A stretch of 64,000 nucleotides of DNA. Origin: Dokdonia sp. (GTDB lineage Bacteria > Bacteroidota > Bacteroidia > Flavobacteriales > Flavobacteriaceae). The notes under the pieces were generated by a model. It did not search any database, was not told where the DNA came from, and saw nothing but the letters and a program-made list of their open reading frames with translations. The stretch spans positions 354,786-418,785 of the forward strand of contig JAHDIF010000001.1 in NCBI GenBank assembly GCA_020630915.1, in the 5' to 3' direction. This document shows positions 8,865 through 16,561 of the stretch, piece after piece. The first letter of the stretch is position 1. Each line of letters begins with the position of its first letter. Both the position numbers and the translations under genes were made by a program.

Positions 8865-10372
8865 AACGCAACAAGACGCTATATCGCCTTCTCATTCTCT
8901 CTGGGTTCATACTTATAAACGCAGGGATTCTCTATGGTATCAGTCAGGTGATTGCTTATCTAAATTCTGGTGCAGATCGCTCTAAGATGTTGCATATTGA
9001 AAACGATCGTACGCGTTCGTATATACCTGAAATAACTTGGGAGTCATTAGAAAATTCTGGTAGGCCTATAGAAGCGGCCACTCAAAAAGCAATAGAAGAA
9101 GATTATTTGGATGCTTGGTATGTAAAAAATAATGCCTTTTATACGGGAGACGATGTGGGAATTTTTGATCACTATACCGCTAGTGCAAGAACAAAAATAG
9201 GCGATTTACTAGCCGTAAATAAAGAACAACAAACGACCATAGAAGCAACGACTATTGCTCATCATCTTAGTCTAGAATTTTACAGCGCAGATGGAACCCT
9301 TGCAGTGCTTACCGATCGCAATGTGAGTGGTGTAGAGCGTATATTTAAAAATAAGGAGTTTGTCTTAGAGCGGAATTTTAATGATGATTATAAACTCATC
9401 TTATTGCTCGAAGATGGCTTCTGGAGAATACGTCATTTTGAAAAAATAGCGAATACTACTCATACGCCGTCGTATACTCCTGTGTCATTAGACACTGCAC
9501 TATTAGAAGGTATTAATTACTATCCGCAAATGAGTCCTTGGGATACCTTTGGAGATAAGTTTAGTAGCGACACACTTTCTAAAGATTTTAAAATAGTCAA
9601 GGATCTTAGACTTAATAGTGTTCGCATATTTGTGGGCTATGAAGATTTTGGGAAAGCCCACGTATCTCAACATAAACTAGCAAAACTAACCACCTTGCTA
9701 GATGAAGCAGAAAAAGAAGGCGTTAAAGTTATTGTCACTCTTTTTGATTTTTATGGAGATTATCGCCTTCAGGACTGGACGCTTACCAATGCCCATCTCA
9801 AGTCTATTGTAACCTCTATTAAAGATCACCCAGCACTGCTGGCTTGGGATCTAAAAAATGAACCTGATCTTGATTTTGACAATCGCGGAGAACGTGAGGT
9901 GCTTTCTTGGCTTTCACACAGCATCAACTATTTAAAGGAATTGGACCCTAAGCACCCGATCACAATAGGATGGTCATCTCCAGAAAACGCATTGCTTCTT
10001 GAAAATAAGGTAGATATTGTATCGTATCATTATTATCGTGATCTAGAGGACCTTGCTAGTGCGCACACAATCCTTACAAATGCAACCTCAAAACCCGTAG
10101 TTCTTCAAGAATTTGGAATGTCCAGTTATCGTGGCCTGTGGAATCCGTTTGGAAATAATAAGAAAGACCAAGCAGCTTATTATACTGAGTTTTTTAAAAC
10201 CCAAAAGAGAGACAGTATAGACTATCTCTCTTGGACACTTTTCGATTTTGGGGATATACCGAATCGCGTGGCGGGGGATTTACCTTGGCGTAAGAATAAA
10301 CAGGCTTGTTTTGGTATTATAGATAACCTTGGGGTGAAAGTCGATGCCTATTCAATCATAAAACACAGGTAG
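8861..10372 (+). CDS. membrane-anchored glycoside hydrolase, clan GH-A (GH5-like)
   Basis: 503 residues starting with TTG that overlaps the stop codon of the preceding gene; a basic start and one hydrophobic segment (about 9-33) anchor it in the inner membrane. Residues about 75-195 look like an NTF2-like domain, similar in kind to the one in the protein at 4543. From about 205 a TIM-barrel hydrolase follows: EGINYYPQ, LRLNSVRIF, then WDLKNEPD with the acid/base Glu334 after Asn333, and VVLQEFGMSS with the likely nucleophile Glu417. Both residues of the retaining clan GH-A mechanism are therefore present. Its place in a polysaccharide operon suggests editing or length control of the nascent polymer, as with other synthesis-linked hydrolases; substrate unknown. 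Confidence 0.75.
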   Translation: MKRNKTLYRLLILSGFILINAGILYGISQVIAYLNSGADRSKMLHIENDRTRSYIPEITWESLENSGRPIEAATQKAIEEDYLDAWYVKNNAFYTGDDVGIFDHYTASARTKIGDLLAVNKEQQTTIEATTIAHHLSLEFYSADGTLAVLTDRNVSGVERIFKNKEFVLERNFNDDYKLILLLEDGFWRIRHFEKIANTTHTPSYTPVSLDTALLEGINYYPQMSPWDTFGDKFSSDTLSKDFKIVKDLRLNSVRIFVGYEDFGKAHVSQHKLAKLTTLLDEAEKEGVKVIVTLFDFYGDYRLQDWTLTNAHLKSIVTSIKDHPALLAWDLKNEPDLDFDNRGEREVLSWLSHSINYLKELDPKHPITIGWSSPENALLLENKVDIVSYHYYRDLEDLASAHTILTNATSKPVVLQEFGMSSYRGLWNPFGNNKKDQAAYYTEFFKTQKRDSIDYLSWTLFDFGDIPNRVAGDLPWRKNKQACFGIIDNLGVKVDAYSIIKHR

Positions 10373-10373
10373 G

Positions 10374-11576
10374 TTAAGCCGCTATTTGTACTTCTTCATT
10401 ATTCGTTAGTGGCCTTTCTGCAAAAACATCCAGATACATTTCCGTAATTCTGCTCATTGGTAATGCTGTGGCCGCTTGGTAATTGGATTTAGCTATTTGG
10501 TTTCTATAATTTTCATTAGTAACCAAATTTTGGATAGCTGTTGCAAGACTATTTACACTTATTGGATTAAAGAATTCTCCTCTATATCCTTCTTCTTTTA
10601 CGAGAATACTTAAGTCTCCAAGATCTGGCATTACCACGGCTTTACCGTAACTTCCGGCTTGATGTAGCACACCAGAACTTCCTGTTGTAGACGTATAAGG
10701 AAATACTACCATAGCACTTTCAGAAAAAATTACAGGCACATCCTCTTCTTCTACATACCCTGTAAAAGTGAGATTGGGAACATTAGTATATTTTGTTTTT
10801 ACGGCTTCCAAATATCCTGGAGTATTAGGGCTATCCGTACCTGCGATTACGATTTCTAATTCACGATCTGTTTTTTGTCTCACTTGTTGTACAGCTTCGA
10901 TTAGGATTTCTACCTTTTTGTAGGTGCCAAATTTCCCAAAAGTCATAATTTTCAGAGGTCCTTCAGGCAGCTCATACGAAGGCTCTTCTGGAATTTCAAA
11001 AGTACCGTGAGGAATGAGCACGCAGTTCTGGGCGTTGTATTTGTCTTCAAGAATGTCTACGTATTTGCTTATTGTAAGTGCAACGGTATCTGCTTTAAGA
11101 ACCACTCGTGTAAGCATCTCGCCTATAAAATTAAAAGCTTTTGCCTTTATCTTATTACTTGTAAAACCTGCACTGCTCAAATCTACCGTCTCCATAATGT
11201 TATGAAGGAGCACTGTAGTTTTCACCTTCATTAGTTTAGAAACCCAAGGAGAGAAAAGCCCCAAAGCTGCAGGAACCTTTTTATCTCCAAATTTCATAAA
11301 CTGCAGGTTATACAATACAGCATCTGGTTGAGTATTTTTTATGGCTTTTGCGATAGATATCACGTTTGTCAACCCATTAAATTTCCAACATTGCTTTACA
11401 GTGATTGTACACCCTTCTTCTTCAAAAGTGATGTCTGCGTCATCAGGAGTTACATCTGTAAGTAATACTAATTCTGTTACTTCTTGATGCTGGCGAAAAT
11501 GCTTTACTAAGTGATATGCATATTCGTTAAGTGTTACTTTACTCGGTGGATAGGCCGTTACGATTGCTAATTTCAT
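10374..11576 (-). CDS. GT-B fold glycosyltransferase (group 1 / GT4-like)
   Basis: 400 residues. The N-terminal half begins MKLAIVTAYPPSKVTLNEYA, typical of the acceptor domain. The C-terminal half has PLKIMTFGKFGTYKKVEILI, followed by VIAGTDSP, then FPYTSTTGSSGVLHQAGSYGK, which replaces the usual E-x7-E nucleotide-sugar site with an SGVL variant. Cytosolic, no signal peptide. It lies 36 bp after the STAS-like gene on the same strand and probably shares the LytTR-linked promoter upstream of that gene. It ends one base from the convergent hydrolase gene. The donor sugar cannot be read from sequence. Confidence 0.8.
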   Translation of the reverse strand: MKLAIVTAYPPSKVTLNEYAYHLVKHFRQHQEVTELVLLTDVTPDDADITFEEEGCTITVKQCWKFNGLTNVISIAKAIKNTQPDAVLYNLQFMKFGDKKVPAALGLFSPWVSKLMKVKTTVLLHNIMETVDLSSAGFTSNKIKAKAFNFIGEMLTRVVLKADTVALTISKYVDILEDKYNAQNCVLIPHGTFEIPEEPSYELPEGPLKIMTFGKFGTYKKVEILIEAVQQVRQKTDRELEIVIAGTDSPNTPGYLEAVKTKYTNVPNLTFTGYVEEEDVPVIFSESAMVVFPYTSTTGSSGVLHQAGSYGKAVVMPDLGDLSILVKEEGYRGEFFNPISVNSLATAIQNLVTNENYRNQIAKSNYQAATALPMSRITEMYLDVFAERPLTNNEEVQIAA

Positions 11577-11612
11577 TTTATTATTTTTTTAGATTGGAAT
11601 GAATGGAATAAT

Positions 11613-11912
11613 TTAGGCAGCTGCTTGATAAAAGTTTTCGGGGTTATTGAGCTTTTGGTACAACTTCTCAACCGCTGGACCAGGATAGCTGTAATAGTCT
11701 AATGATTGCTCTTCATTTAAGTTACTTCTTAAACCCTCTAGGATTTTAGTAAGTCGCTGTCTTCCTTGCTTTACTTCACATAGATTAATAATTACAGTAT
11801 CTTGGATATTTAGCAACGCTTTGAAATAGCTTTTCACTTCCTGCTCTTGAGAACCTGATACTTCCCCTTTCATACAAATTACTCCGTAAATATTATTGAT
11901 TTTAAGTGCCAT
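11613..11912 (-). CDS. small STAS-like protein
   Basis: 99 residues. The pattern IYGVICMKGEVSGSQEQEV, then DTVIINLCEVKQGRQRLTK, resembles the beta-alpha layout of STAS domains (anti-sigma-factor antagonist type), with a serine-rich turn after the first strands and a conserved-looking VIINL strand. The usual DSxG phosphorylation loop is not present, so a classic SpoIIAA role is doubtful. First gene of the probable pair with the GT-B transferase. STAS proteins sometimes regulate polysaccharide machinery, so a control role is possible but unproven. Its upstream region holds a LytTR-type site (11993-12023). Confidence 0.5.
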   Translation of the reverse strand: MALKINNIYGVICMKGEVSGSQEQEVKSYFKALLNIQDTVIINLCEVKQGRQRLTKILEGLRSNLNEEQSLDYYSYPGPAVEKLYQKLNNPENFYQAAA

Positions 11913-11952
11913 AATGTTTTTGTTTTTAAATAGTTATGTTTTTTTGATAGTT

Positions 11953-11960
11953 CAAATTTG
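11953..11960 (-). promoter_or_regulatory. -7 like box (CAAATTTG) upstream of the STAS-like gene
   Basis: Minus-strand CAAATTTG differs from TAnnTTTG only at the first base. It lies 40 bp from the start codon and 32 bp downstream of the proximal LytTR-type half-site, the same gap as at the other sites. Confidence 0.4.
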
Positions 11961-11967
11961 CGATTTT

Positions 11968-11982
11968 GCTTTCGCGAAAGCG
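11968..11982. repeat. TTTCGCGAAA palindrome, intergenic copy
   Basis: GCTTTCGCGAAAGCG lies between the -7-like box and the LytTR-type site of the STAS/GT promoter. It falls inside the region where RNA polymerase would bind, so here it may not be neutral. Confidence 0.9.
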
Positions 11983-11992
11983 ATCCAAAAAC

Positions 11993-12023
11993 GATTGATC
12001 GACAATTACTGTAGACGAACGGT
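11993..12023 (-). promoter_or_regulatory. putative LytTR binding site upstream of STAS-GT pair (site E)
   Basis: Minus-strand half-sites ACCGTTCGTC (12023-12014) and TCGATCAATC (12002-11993) start 21 bp apart. The first nine bases of the first, ACCGTTCGT, match the published LytTR half-site pattern [TA][AC][CA]GTTN[AG][TG] at every position. The linker begins TACAGTAA, shared with the flippase site. Confidence 0.6.
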
Positions 12024-12036
12024 AATTTTCTTTCGA

Positions 12037-13290
12037 TTATGCTATTTTGCTGCTACGCTGTGAGAAGAAAAAATAAGCCACTTGAGCTAGCAGTAAGGTT
12101 CCCATAGCAATCACTTGAGCAATCACTACTTGGAACAGACTATTATGAAAACCAGCAATTAAAACCACTTGTAATACCCCAAAAACTGCGGCGATCACAA
12201 TAGGCTTGTAATGATCGAGAGATAAATAGTAGTAAGCAAAAATATTAGAGAGAGCAAAAAAAGAAGTGGCTAAGGCATACCAGCCTAGTAAAGGTGCAAT
12301 TGAGATATACTGTTCACCAAACAGCAGTTGTACCGCAAGAGAGGGAAACAAAAACGTAAAAGCCACAATGGCACTGGCAAGTGCAGTAATATATCCCACA
12401 TATTTTAGTAAGACTGGAACCGAGTTTTTGCCTTCTTTGCGCATAGAAACTACTGTAGGCAATAGCAACATGACAAACATCCAGGTTACAAAATAAACTA
12501 CTCTACCTATAAGCGCTAGCGAGGCGTATAATCCAGCGTCGTATGATGGGAAATAATGTTTTACTAATAGGATATCACTATTGTTACATATGATTTGGGT
12601 AAGTTCATAACAAGCAGTAAGTACAAAAAACTGTAAAATTATTTTGTTCTCTTTAGTTGAAAATGATGTGTGTGATACCCTTTTAGTGTTCATTTTTTTT
12701 AAGGGAAAGACACCAGCAATAAATGAAATTGCAATGGCACTAGACACGGCAATCGAGGAGTTTATATTGAAGATAAGTAATAAGGCAAATGTGAGCGCCA
12801 GTCTGCAAACCATTTCTAATTGATAGGTTACAGAGAGTTGTATGAAGGCCTTTTTACCTTGTAAGGTCCCTCTATTAACACTCATAATAAAGTAAATAGG
12901 TACAGCCAATCCAAAAATGGTAAACATCACAGAAGATTCTGTTTGAAATAGTTGCTGTAATTCTGTCGCAAAAATGACAATTGCCGCTCCTAATGCGAGA
13001 CCAAAACGAGAGGCCTGTTTAAAAGCTCGATGCGTAAACGCCTCTTGTTTTTGATCATCAAACTCGGTAGTGAATTTTGCCACCGCAAGTTGAAAAGTCA
13101 TCGCTACAAAAGATAATACTAGCATAAGCGTGATTAGTATAGCGGCATCTGCAAAAGCACCTGGACCTAAAACACGCCCTAAAGCTAGGTTGTATAGATA
13201 GTTTCCTCCATTTACCACAAAAGCACTCGCCATAAATACTTGTTCTGGCGTAAGAGCTTTTCTTATTTTTTGTTGGATTGCGATCATCAC
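12037..13290 (-). CDS. polysaccharide flippase (Wzx/MOP superfamily)
   Basis: 417 residues with about twelve membrane segments and the layout of MOP-superfamily lipid-linked oligosaccharide flippases: N-terminal FMASAFVVNGGNYLYNLALG, then GRVLGPGAFADAAILITLML as in Wzx/PST proteins. It would move a lipid-linked glycan across the inner membrane. Either of the two first methionines could be the start. The start lies 160 bp from the nearest -7-like box, so the leader is long. It has its own LytTR-type site upstream (13491-13521). No Wzy polymerase or Wzz chain-length protein is recognisable nearby. Confidence 0.8.
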   Translation of the reverse strand: MMIAIQQKIRKALTPEQVFMASAFVVNGGNYLYNLALGRVLGPGAFADAAILITLMLVLSFVAMTFQLAVAKFTTEFDDQKQEAFTHRAFKQASRFGLALGAAIVIFATELQQLFQTESSVMFTIFGLAVPIYFIMSVNRGTLQGKKAFIQLSVTYQLEMVCRLALTFALLLIFNINSSIAVSSAIAISFIAGVFPLKKMNTKRVSHTSFSTKENKIILQFFVLTACYELTQIICNNSDILLVKHYFPSYDAGLYASLALIGRVVYFVTWMFVMLLLPTVVSMRKEGKNSVPVLLKYVGYITALASAIVAFTFLFPSLAVQLLFGEQYISIAPLLGWYALATSFFALSNIFAYYYLSLDHYKPIVIAAVFGVLQVVLIAGFHNSLFQVVIAQVIAMGTLLLAQVAYFFFSQRSSKIA

Positions 13291-13450
13291 TTTTAATGTG
13301 TAAGTAATTGGATGACTGGCTTATCTATCTTTTTGTGTACGAGATTAAGTGTACATCTAGGTACGGGATCGTACGTATTGTGTACAATTCTTAATGTGTT
13401 TGTGTTGTTAATTACGGTAAGTCCCATAGTTTTGTTCTTTAATTATGATA

Positions 13451-13458
13451 CAAATATG
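13451..13458 (-). promoter_or_regulatory. -7 like box (CATATTTG) upstream of the flippase gene
   Basis: Minus-strand CATATTTG, one mismatch from TAnnTTTG, 32 bp downstream of the proximal LytTR-type half-site. If used it leaves a leader of roughly 150 bases before the flippase start. Confidence 0.35.
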
Positions 13459-13490
13459 CAGGCAATTCTAAGGGACTCTTAGGATATTTC

Positions 13491-13521
13491 GACCAATTGA
13501 ATTTTACTGTAGATGAGTGGT
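13491..13521 (-). promoter_or_regulatory. putative LytTR binding site upstream of flippase gene (site D)
   Basis: Minus-strand half-sites ACCACTCATC (13521-13512) and TCAATTGGTC (13500-13491) start 21 bp apart, with linker TACAGTAAAAT whose first eight bases equal those of the STAS-GT site. The site lies in a 521-bp stretch without a confirmed gene (13291-13811), which otherwise holds only the hairpin repeats described next. Confidence 0.55.
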
Positions 13522-13595
13522 GCTATTTGCTCTTTTAACTTTTTTAATATTGAGTTTTGGGCTGTTGGGTTGGAAATCGTTTTCTGTGCGTAATA

Positions 13596-13627
13596 CATCT
13601 CCACCCAGCCTCCTCTTCAAAGAGGAG
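13596..13627. repeat. solo copy of the CATCTCC/GAGGAG hairpin repeat
   Basis: CATCTCCACCCAGCCTCCTC followed by TTCAAAGAGGAG. The CTCCTCTTCAAAGAGGAG part is a hairpin. It has no inverted partner of its own and may be a decayed half of the element seen twice further right. Confidence 0.7.
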
Positions 13628-13700
13628 TAGCAGTGTAGTTCTTTACTTGAAAAAGGGATGTGGAATTCAAATTGTGTGATGCCACTCTTTCCCTATAAGA

Positions 13701-13814
13701 CATCTCCTCCCAACCTCCTCTTCAAAGAGGAGGAGCAATAGGTCATTTCTGTATTAAATATTCCTTTATGAGGAGTGGTAAAAGCCCCTCTTTTTAAGAG
13801 GGGTTGGGGAGATG
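13701..13814. repeat. MITE-like element, copy 1 (left of the DUF559 gene)
   Basis: The left end reads CATCTCCTCCCAACCTCCTC then TTCAAAGAGGAGG. The right end, 13785-13814, is the inverted form: CCCCTCTTTTTAAGAGGGG then TTGGGGAGATG. The two ends are near-perfect inverted repeats about 114 bp apart overall, each with an inner hairpin. The last bases overlap the first ATG of the DUF559 frame. There is no coding potential inside. Confidence 0.7.
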
Positions 13815-13874
13815 TCCGCGTATCGCTATGTAGACTTGTTTATAATTTTGATTACTTTTAGGAAAACACCTTGC

Positions 13875-14234
13875 GTGAATACAATAATCCCTTATCGGAT
13901 AGACCTCAAACTAAAGGCTCGCGAACTACGAAAAAATATGACTCTTGCCGAAAAGGAGTTATGGGGTCGTATTAGACGCAAGTCTCTTGGTGTAGAGTTT
14001 CATAGGCAAGTTCCTATGCTCGATTATATTGTAGATTTCTATTGCCACGAAATAGGCCTCGCCATAGAGGTTGATGGCGAATATCACGATAACCAAATTC
14101 TCAAAGATGCTTACAGGCAAGGGCGATTAGAAAAACGAGGTGTTCATTTTTTACGATTTAAAAATAAAGAAGTTTTAAGTGATATAGATTGTGTTCTAAG
14201 AGCTATTGCAGAGCGGATTGAAGAGTGTATTTGA
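13875..14234 (+). CDS. DUF559 (Vsr-like fold) endonuclease-domain protein
   Basis: About 119 residues from the GTG giving VNTIIPYRID. The open frame extends to an ATG at 13812, but that ATG lies inside the flanking repeat and the extra residues look unlike the family. Features: LKLKARELRKNMTLAEKELW at the start, RRKSLGVEFHRQVPM, then YIVDFYCHEIGLAIEVDGEYH, which carries the D-x(n)-E-x-D pattern of the PD-(D/E)XK/Vsr-like nuclease fold, and VHFLRFKNKEV. The cellular role of DUF559 proteins is unknown. It sits alone between two copies of a MITE-like repeat, a context suggesting a mobile or repeat-associated gene. Confidence 0.75.
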   Translation: MNTIIPYRIDLKLKARELRKNMTLAEKELWGRIRRKSLGVEFHRQVPMLDYIVDFYCHEIGLAIEVDGEYHDNQILKDAYRQGRLEKRGVHFLRFKNKEVLSDIDCVLRAIAERIEECI

Positions 14235-14274
14235 TTATAAGTGCTGTTGCACATGCCACTCTTTGCCTGTAGGA

Positions 14275-14361
14275 CATCTCCTCCCAACCTCCTCTTCAAA
14301 GAGGAGGGGTATCTATTTCTCAATTAAAAGTGCCCCTCTTTTTAAGAAGGTTGAGGAGATG
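14275..14361. repeat. MITE-like element, copy 2 (right of the DUF559 gene)
   Basis: The left end is CATCTCCTCCCAACCTCCTC then TTCAAAGAGGAGG. The right end (14333-14361) is the inverted form, CCCCTCTTTTTAAGAAGG then TTGAGGAGATG. The 25 or so bases before the left end (ATGCCACTCTTTGCCTGTAG) also match those before copy 1 with a few changes, so the repeated unit is longer than the hairpin. Between 14235 and the next gene (about 280 bp) only this element and the site at 14424 are seen. Confidence 0.7.
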
Positions 14362-14423
14362 CTTTTGTGCTGCTTTTCACCTCCAACAAGCTCTAATCTC
14401 ACCATCCTAAATCATTCAACCTC

Positions 14424-14454
14424 CACCAATCGACCATAAGTGTAGACGAGTTGC
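14424..14454 (-). promoter_or_regulatory. putative LytTR binding site upstream of TPR/barrel gene, inverted (site F)
   Basis: Read on the minus strand the half-sites are GCAACTCGTC (14454-14445) and TCGATTGGTG (14433-14424), 21 bp apart, with a linker starting TACA as in sites D and E. The gene it precedes is on the plus strand, so the site is inverted relative to the others. It lies 61-92 bp before the chosen start codon at 14516. No clean TAnnTTTG box is seen on either side; TATAACTTG at 14488 is the nearest. Confidence 0.4.
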
Positions 14455-14515
14455 ACGTACCCTCAGATTGAAACCTTGGTATCTGGGTATAACTTGCCAT
14501 TGTAAAACAATCACA

Positions 14516-16522
14516 ATGAGAACACTTGTAATTATATGCGTCTTTTTAATAAGTAGTCAATCGTACGGACAAGATATGTCTGCAGGGTTTACCTTATTAG
14601 AAACGGGAAAGTATCAAGAAGCTAAACGCTTTTTTGAAAACATTCTGAAGACTGCTCCCGATAATAAAACCGCACGGCTTTGTTACGGACGCGCGTTAGG
14701 ATTGAGTGGTGACAGCACTGCTGCCAGAACACACTTTAGCTCTCTAAAAACTGACTTTCCTCAGGATTATGAAGTAGCACTCAATTATGCCGAATCCTTA
14801 TTATGGGACAAGGACTTTAGCAGCGCAAAAACGGTTTACCAAAAACTCATTGCGCAAGACAGTACCAGTTTTTCGGCTTTATTAGGATATGCCAATACTC
14901 TTTCTAATCTTAAGGAATATAATAACGCCCTTACGTATGTAACCAAAGCCCTGAACCAACAACCCGGAAATGCCAATGCACTCATCTCCAAAAAATATAT
15001 GATACTCGGTAAGGCAGCTATCCTCTCTCAAAGCTTTCAGTATGAAGATGCGGTGACTTTGTTACGTACTGCTTTACAAACCACACCGCAAGATGCCCAA
15101 CTTATTAGCGCACTCGCAAATACCTATATCGCACAGCAAGCATACGACAGTGCTCTTGAGCAGTATACTTCACTTACAGATACACTTAGCTCACGTGTGG
15201 GTATGTCTCTAGTGGCGCATTTACAAAAAAAGGATAAACGCGCCTTAGCATATGCAGCGGAAGCTCTCGCTTTCGCGAAAGCGAAAAAAATAGACAGTAC
15301 CCGATTAATCACAGCTAGCGAACGCTATATCCAAGCCTTGATCTGGAATGGCAACTATAGAGAAGCAAGATCTGCCATTGCTAGCCTAACAACCACTTAT
15401 CCCACAAACAATCGTGTAGCGGCACTAGAAGCTACCTTAGGAATGTATACAGGAACCTTCTCAAAAAGTATTGCAGTTTACAAAGCGATGCTAGAAAAAG
15501 ACAGCACTTCTTTTGACGGCAATCTAGGCATCGCAAATGCATATCGTGCACAAGGCAATCTGGATAAGGCAACCGCTTTCGCGAAAAAAACTCTGGACTT
15601 CTATCCCAATCAAAAGGATGCTACCGCACTTCTACAAACCATAAAAAACAGCTTATCTCCTACTGTAGAGGCGCGCGCTTCTTATACCAAAGACAATGGC
15701 GATAACGAAGCTTATGCAACGGGAGCCACTGCAACACTTCCATTTTCTGACCGATTTAGAACCATTTTCTCATATACCTACAGAGAAACCGAAAATAAGA
15801 CAACCCAAAATATGGCTTACAATACCAATGCTTCTATAGGAGCACATTACCGTGTGCATAACAACACTTGGATAGAAGGCACACTAGGTTTTGTAAAAGC
15901 AAACGCTAGTGCTAATGATTTTACCGATGTTAATGGGAACGTGTTTATCAAGTCTAGACCGTTACCCTTACAATATCTAGAAGTTGGCTATAGCCGCAAC
16001 TTGCAGGATTTTAATGCAGCGCTTATAGATGAAAAAATATTTATGAATAACTACGTGCTCAATTACAATATGGGCACCAATATTAATCTAGGTTGGTATA
16101 CGGGACTAATGCACACCCAACAAACCGATAGCAATAGCCGCAACCTGCTATTTAGTTCGCTGTACTATACATTTACAAAAAGTCCAGCCCTTAAAGGTGG
16201 CATTAATTACCAATACTTGAGCTTTGTAAACCAAGTACCTACCTTATATTTTAGCCCCTCAAGATACCAAGCGGCAGAGCTATTTATAGACCTTAGCGGT
16301 ACTGCTGGAAAATGGAGCTATGCCGCAAACGCTGCTGGCGGTTTACAACAAGTTGAGAATGATAAAGCCACCACACTTTTTCGCTTAGAAGGAAAACTCA
16401 ACTATACCTTTTCTAACCGCTTTGAAGCAGGCGCTTACGGCAAGTATAGCAATATCGCTTCTGCTACGGCTGCTGGGTTTGAGTTTATGGAAGTTGGGGT
16501 GAGAGTTTTGGGGAGGTTTTGA
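14516..16522 (+). CDS. TPR protein with C-terminal outer-membrane beta-barrel (polysaccharide export type)
   Basis: 668 residues from the ATG giving MRTLVIICVF, chosen because it starts a signal peptide ending near SYGQ; the longer frame upstream lacks one. Residues about 20-390 are tandem TPR repeats (GKYQEAKRFFENILKTAPDN and similar). Residues 400-668 alternate in the manner of an outer-membrane barrel and end in the aromatic VLGRF. This layout resembles PgaA, BcsC or YaiO-type exporters, so it could pass the polysaccharide through the outer membrane. Two TTTCGCGAAA copies encode AFAKA and AFAKK within the TPR part. The final 59 bp are duplicated at 17944, marking an insertion. Confidence 0.7.
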   Translation: MRTLVIICVFLISSQSYGQDMSAGFTLLETGKYQEAKRFFENILKTAPDNKTARLCYGRALGLSGDSTAARTHFSSLKTDFPQDYEVALNYAESLLWDKDFSSAKTVYQKLIAQDSTSFSALLGYANTLSNLKEYNNALTYVTKALNQQPGNANALISKKYMILGKAAILSQSFQYEDAVTLLRTALQTTPQDAQLISALANTYIAQQAYDSALEQYTSLTDTLSSRVGMSLVAHLQKKDKRALAYAAEALAFAKAKKIDSTRLITASERYIQALIWNGNYREARSAIASLTTTYPTNNRVAALEATLGMYTGTFSKSIAVYKAMLEKDSTSFDGNLGIANAYRAQGNLDKATAFAKKTLDFYPNQKDATALLQTIKNSLSPTVEARASYTKDNGDNEAYATGATATLPFSDRFRTIFSYTYRETENKTTQNMAYNTNASIGAHYRVHNNTWIEGTLGFVKANASANDFTDVNGNVFIKSRPLPLQYLEVGYSRNLQDFNAALIDEKIFMNNYVLNYNMGTNINLGWYTGLMHTQQTDSNSRNLLFSSLYYTFTKSPALKGGINYQYLSFVNQVPTLYFSPSRYQAAELFIDLSGTAGKWSYAANAAGGLQQVENDKATTLFRLEGKLNYTFSNRFEAGAYGKYSNIASATAAGFEFMEVGVRVLGRF

Positions 16523-16523
16523 G
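16465..16523. repeat. 59-bp direct repeat, left copy (3' end of TPR/barrel gene)
   Basis: This 59-bp segment includes the last codons and stop of the TPR/barrel gene and recurs at 17944-18002 with three mismatches, offset exactly 1479 bp. Together the copies enclose the nucleotidyltransferase/HTH pair. Confidence 0.85.
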
Positions 16524-16561
16524 AGGATATTGACGTGATCTTACTCCTAGGAAATTTCTAA

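Noticed and set aside
13812-13874. ATG at 13812 as the start of the DUF559 gene
   Set aside because: The ATG is part of the flanking repeat (GGAGATG), and the added residues do not resemble the family's N-terminus.
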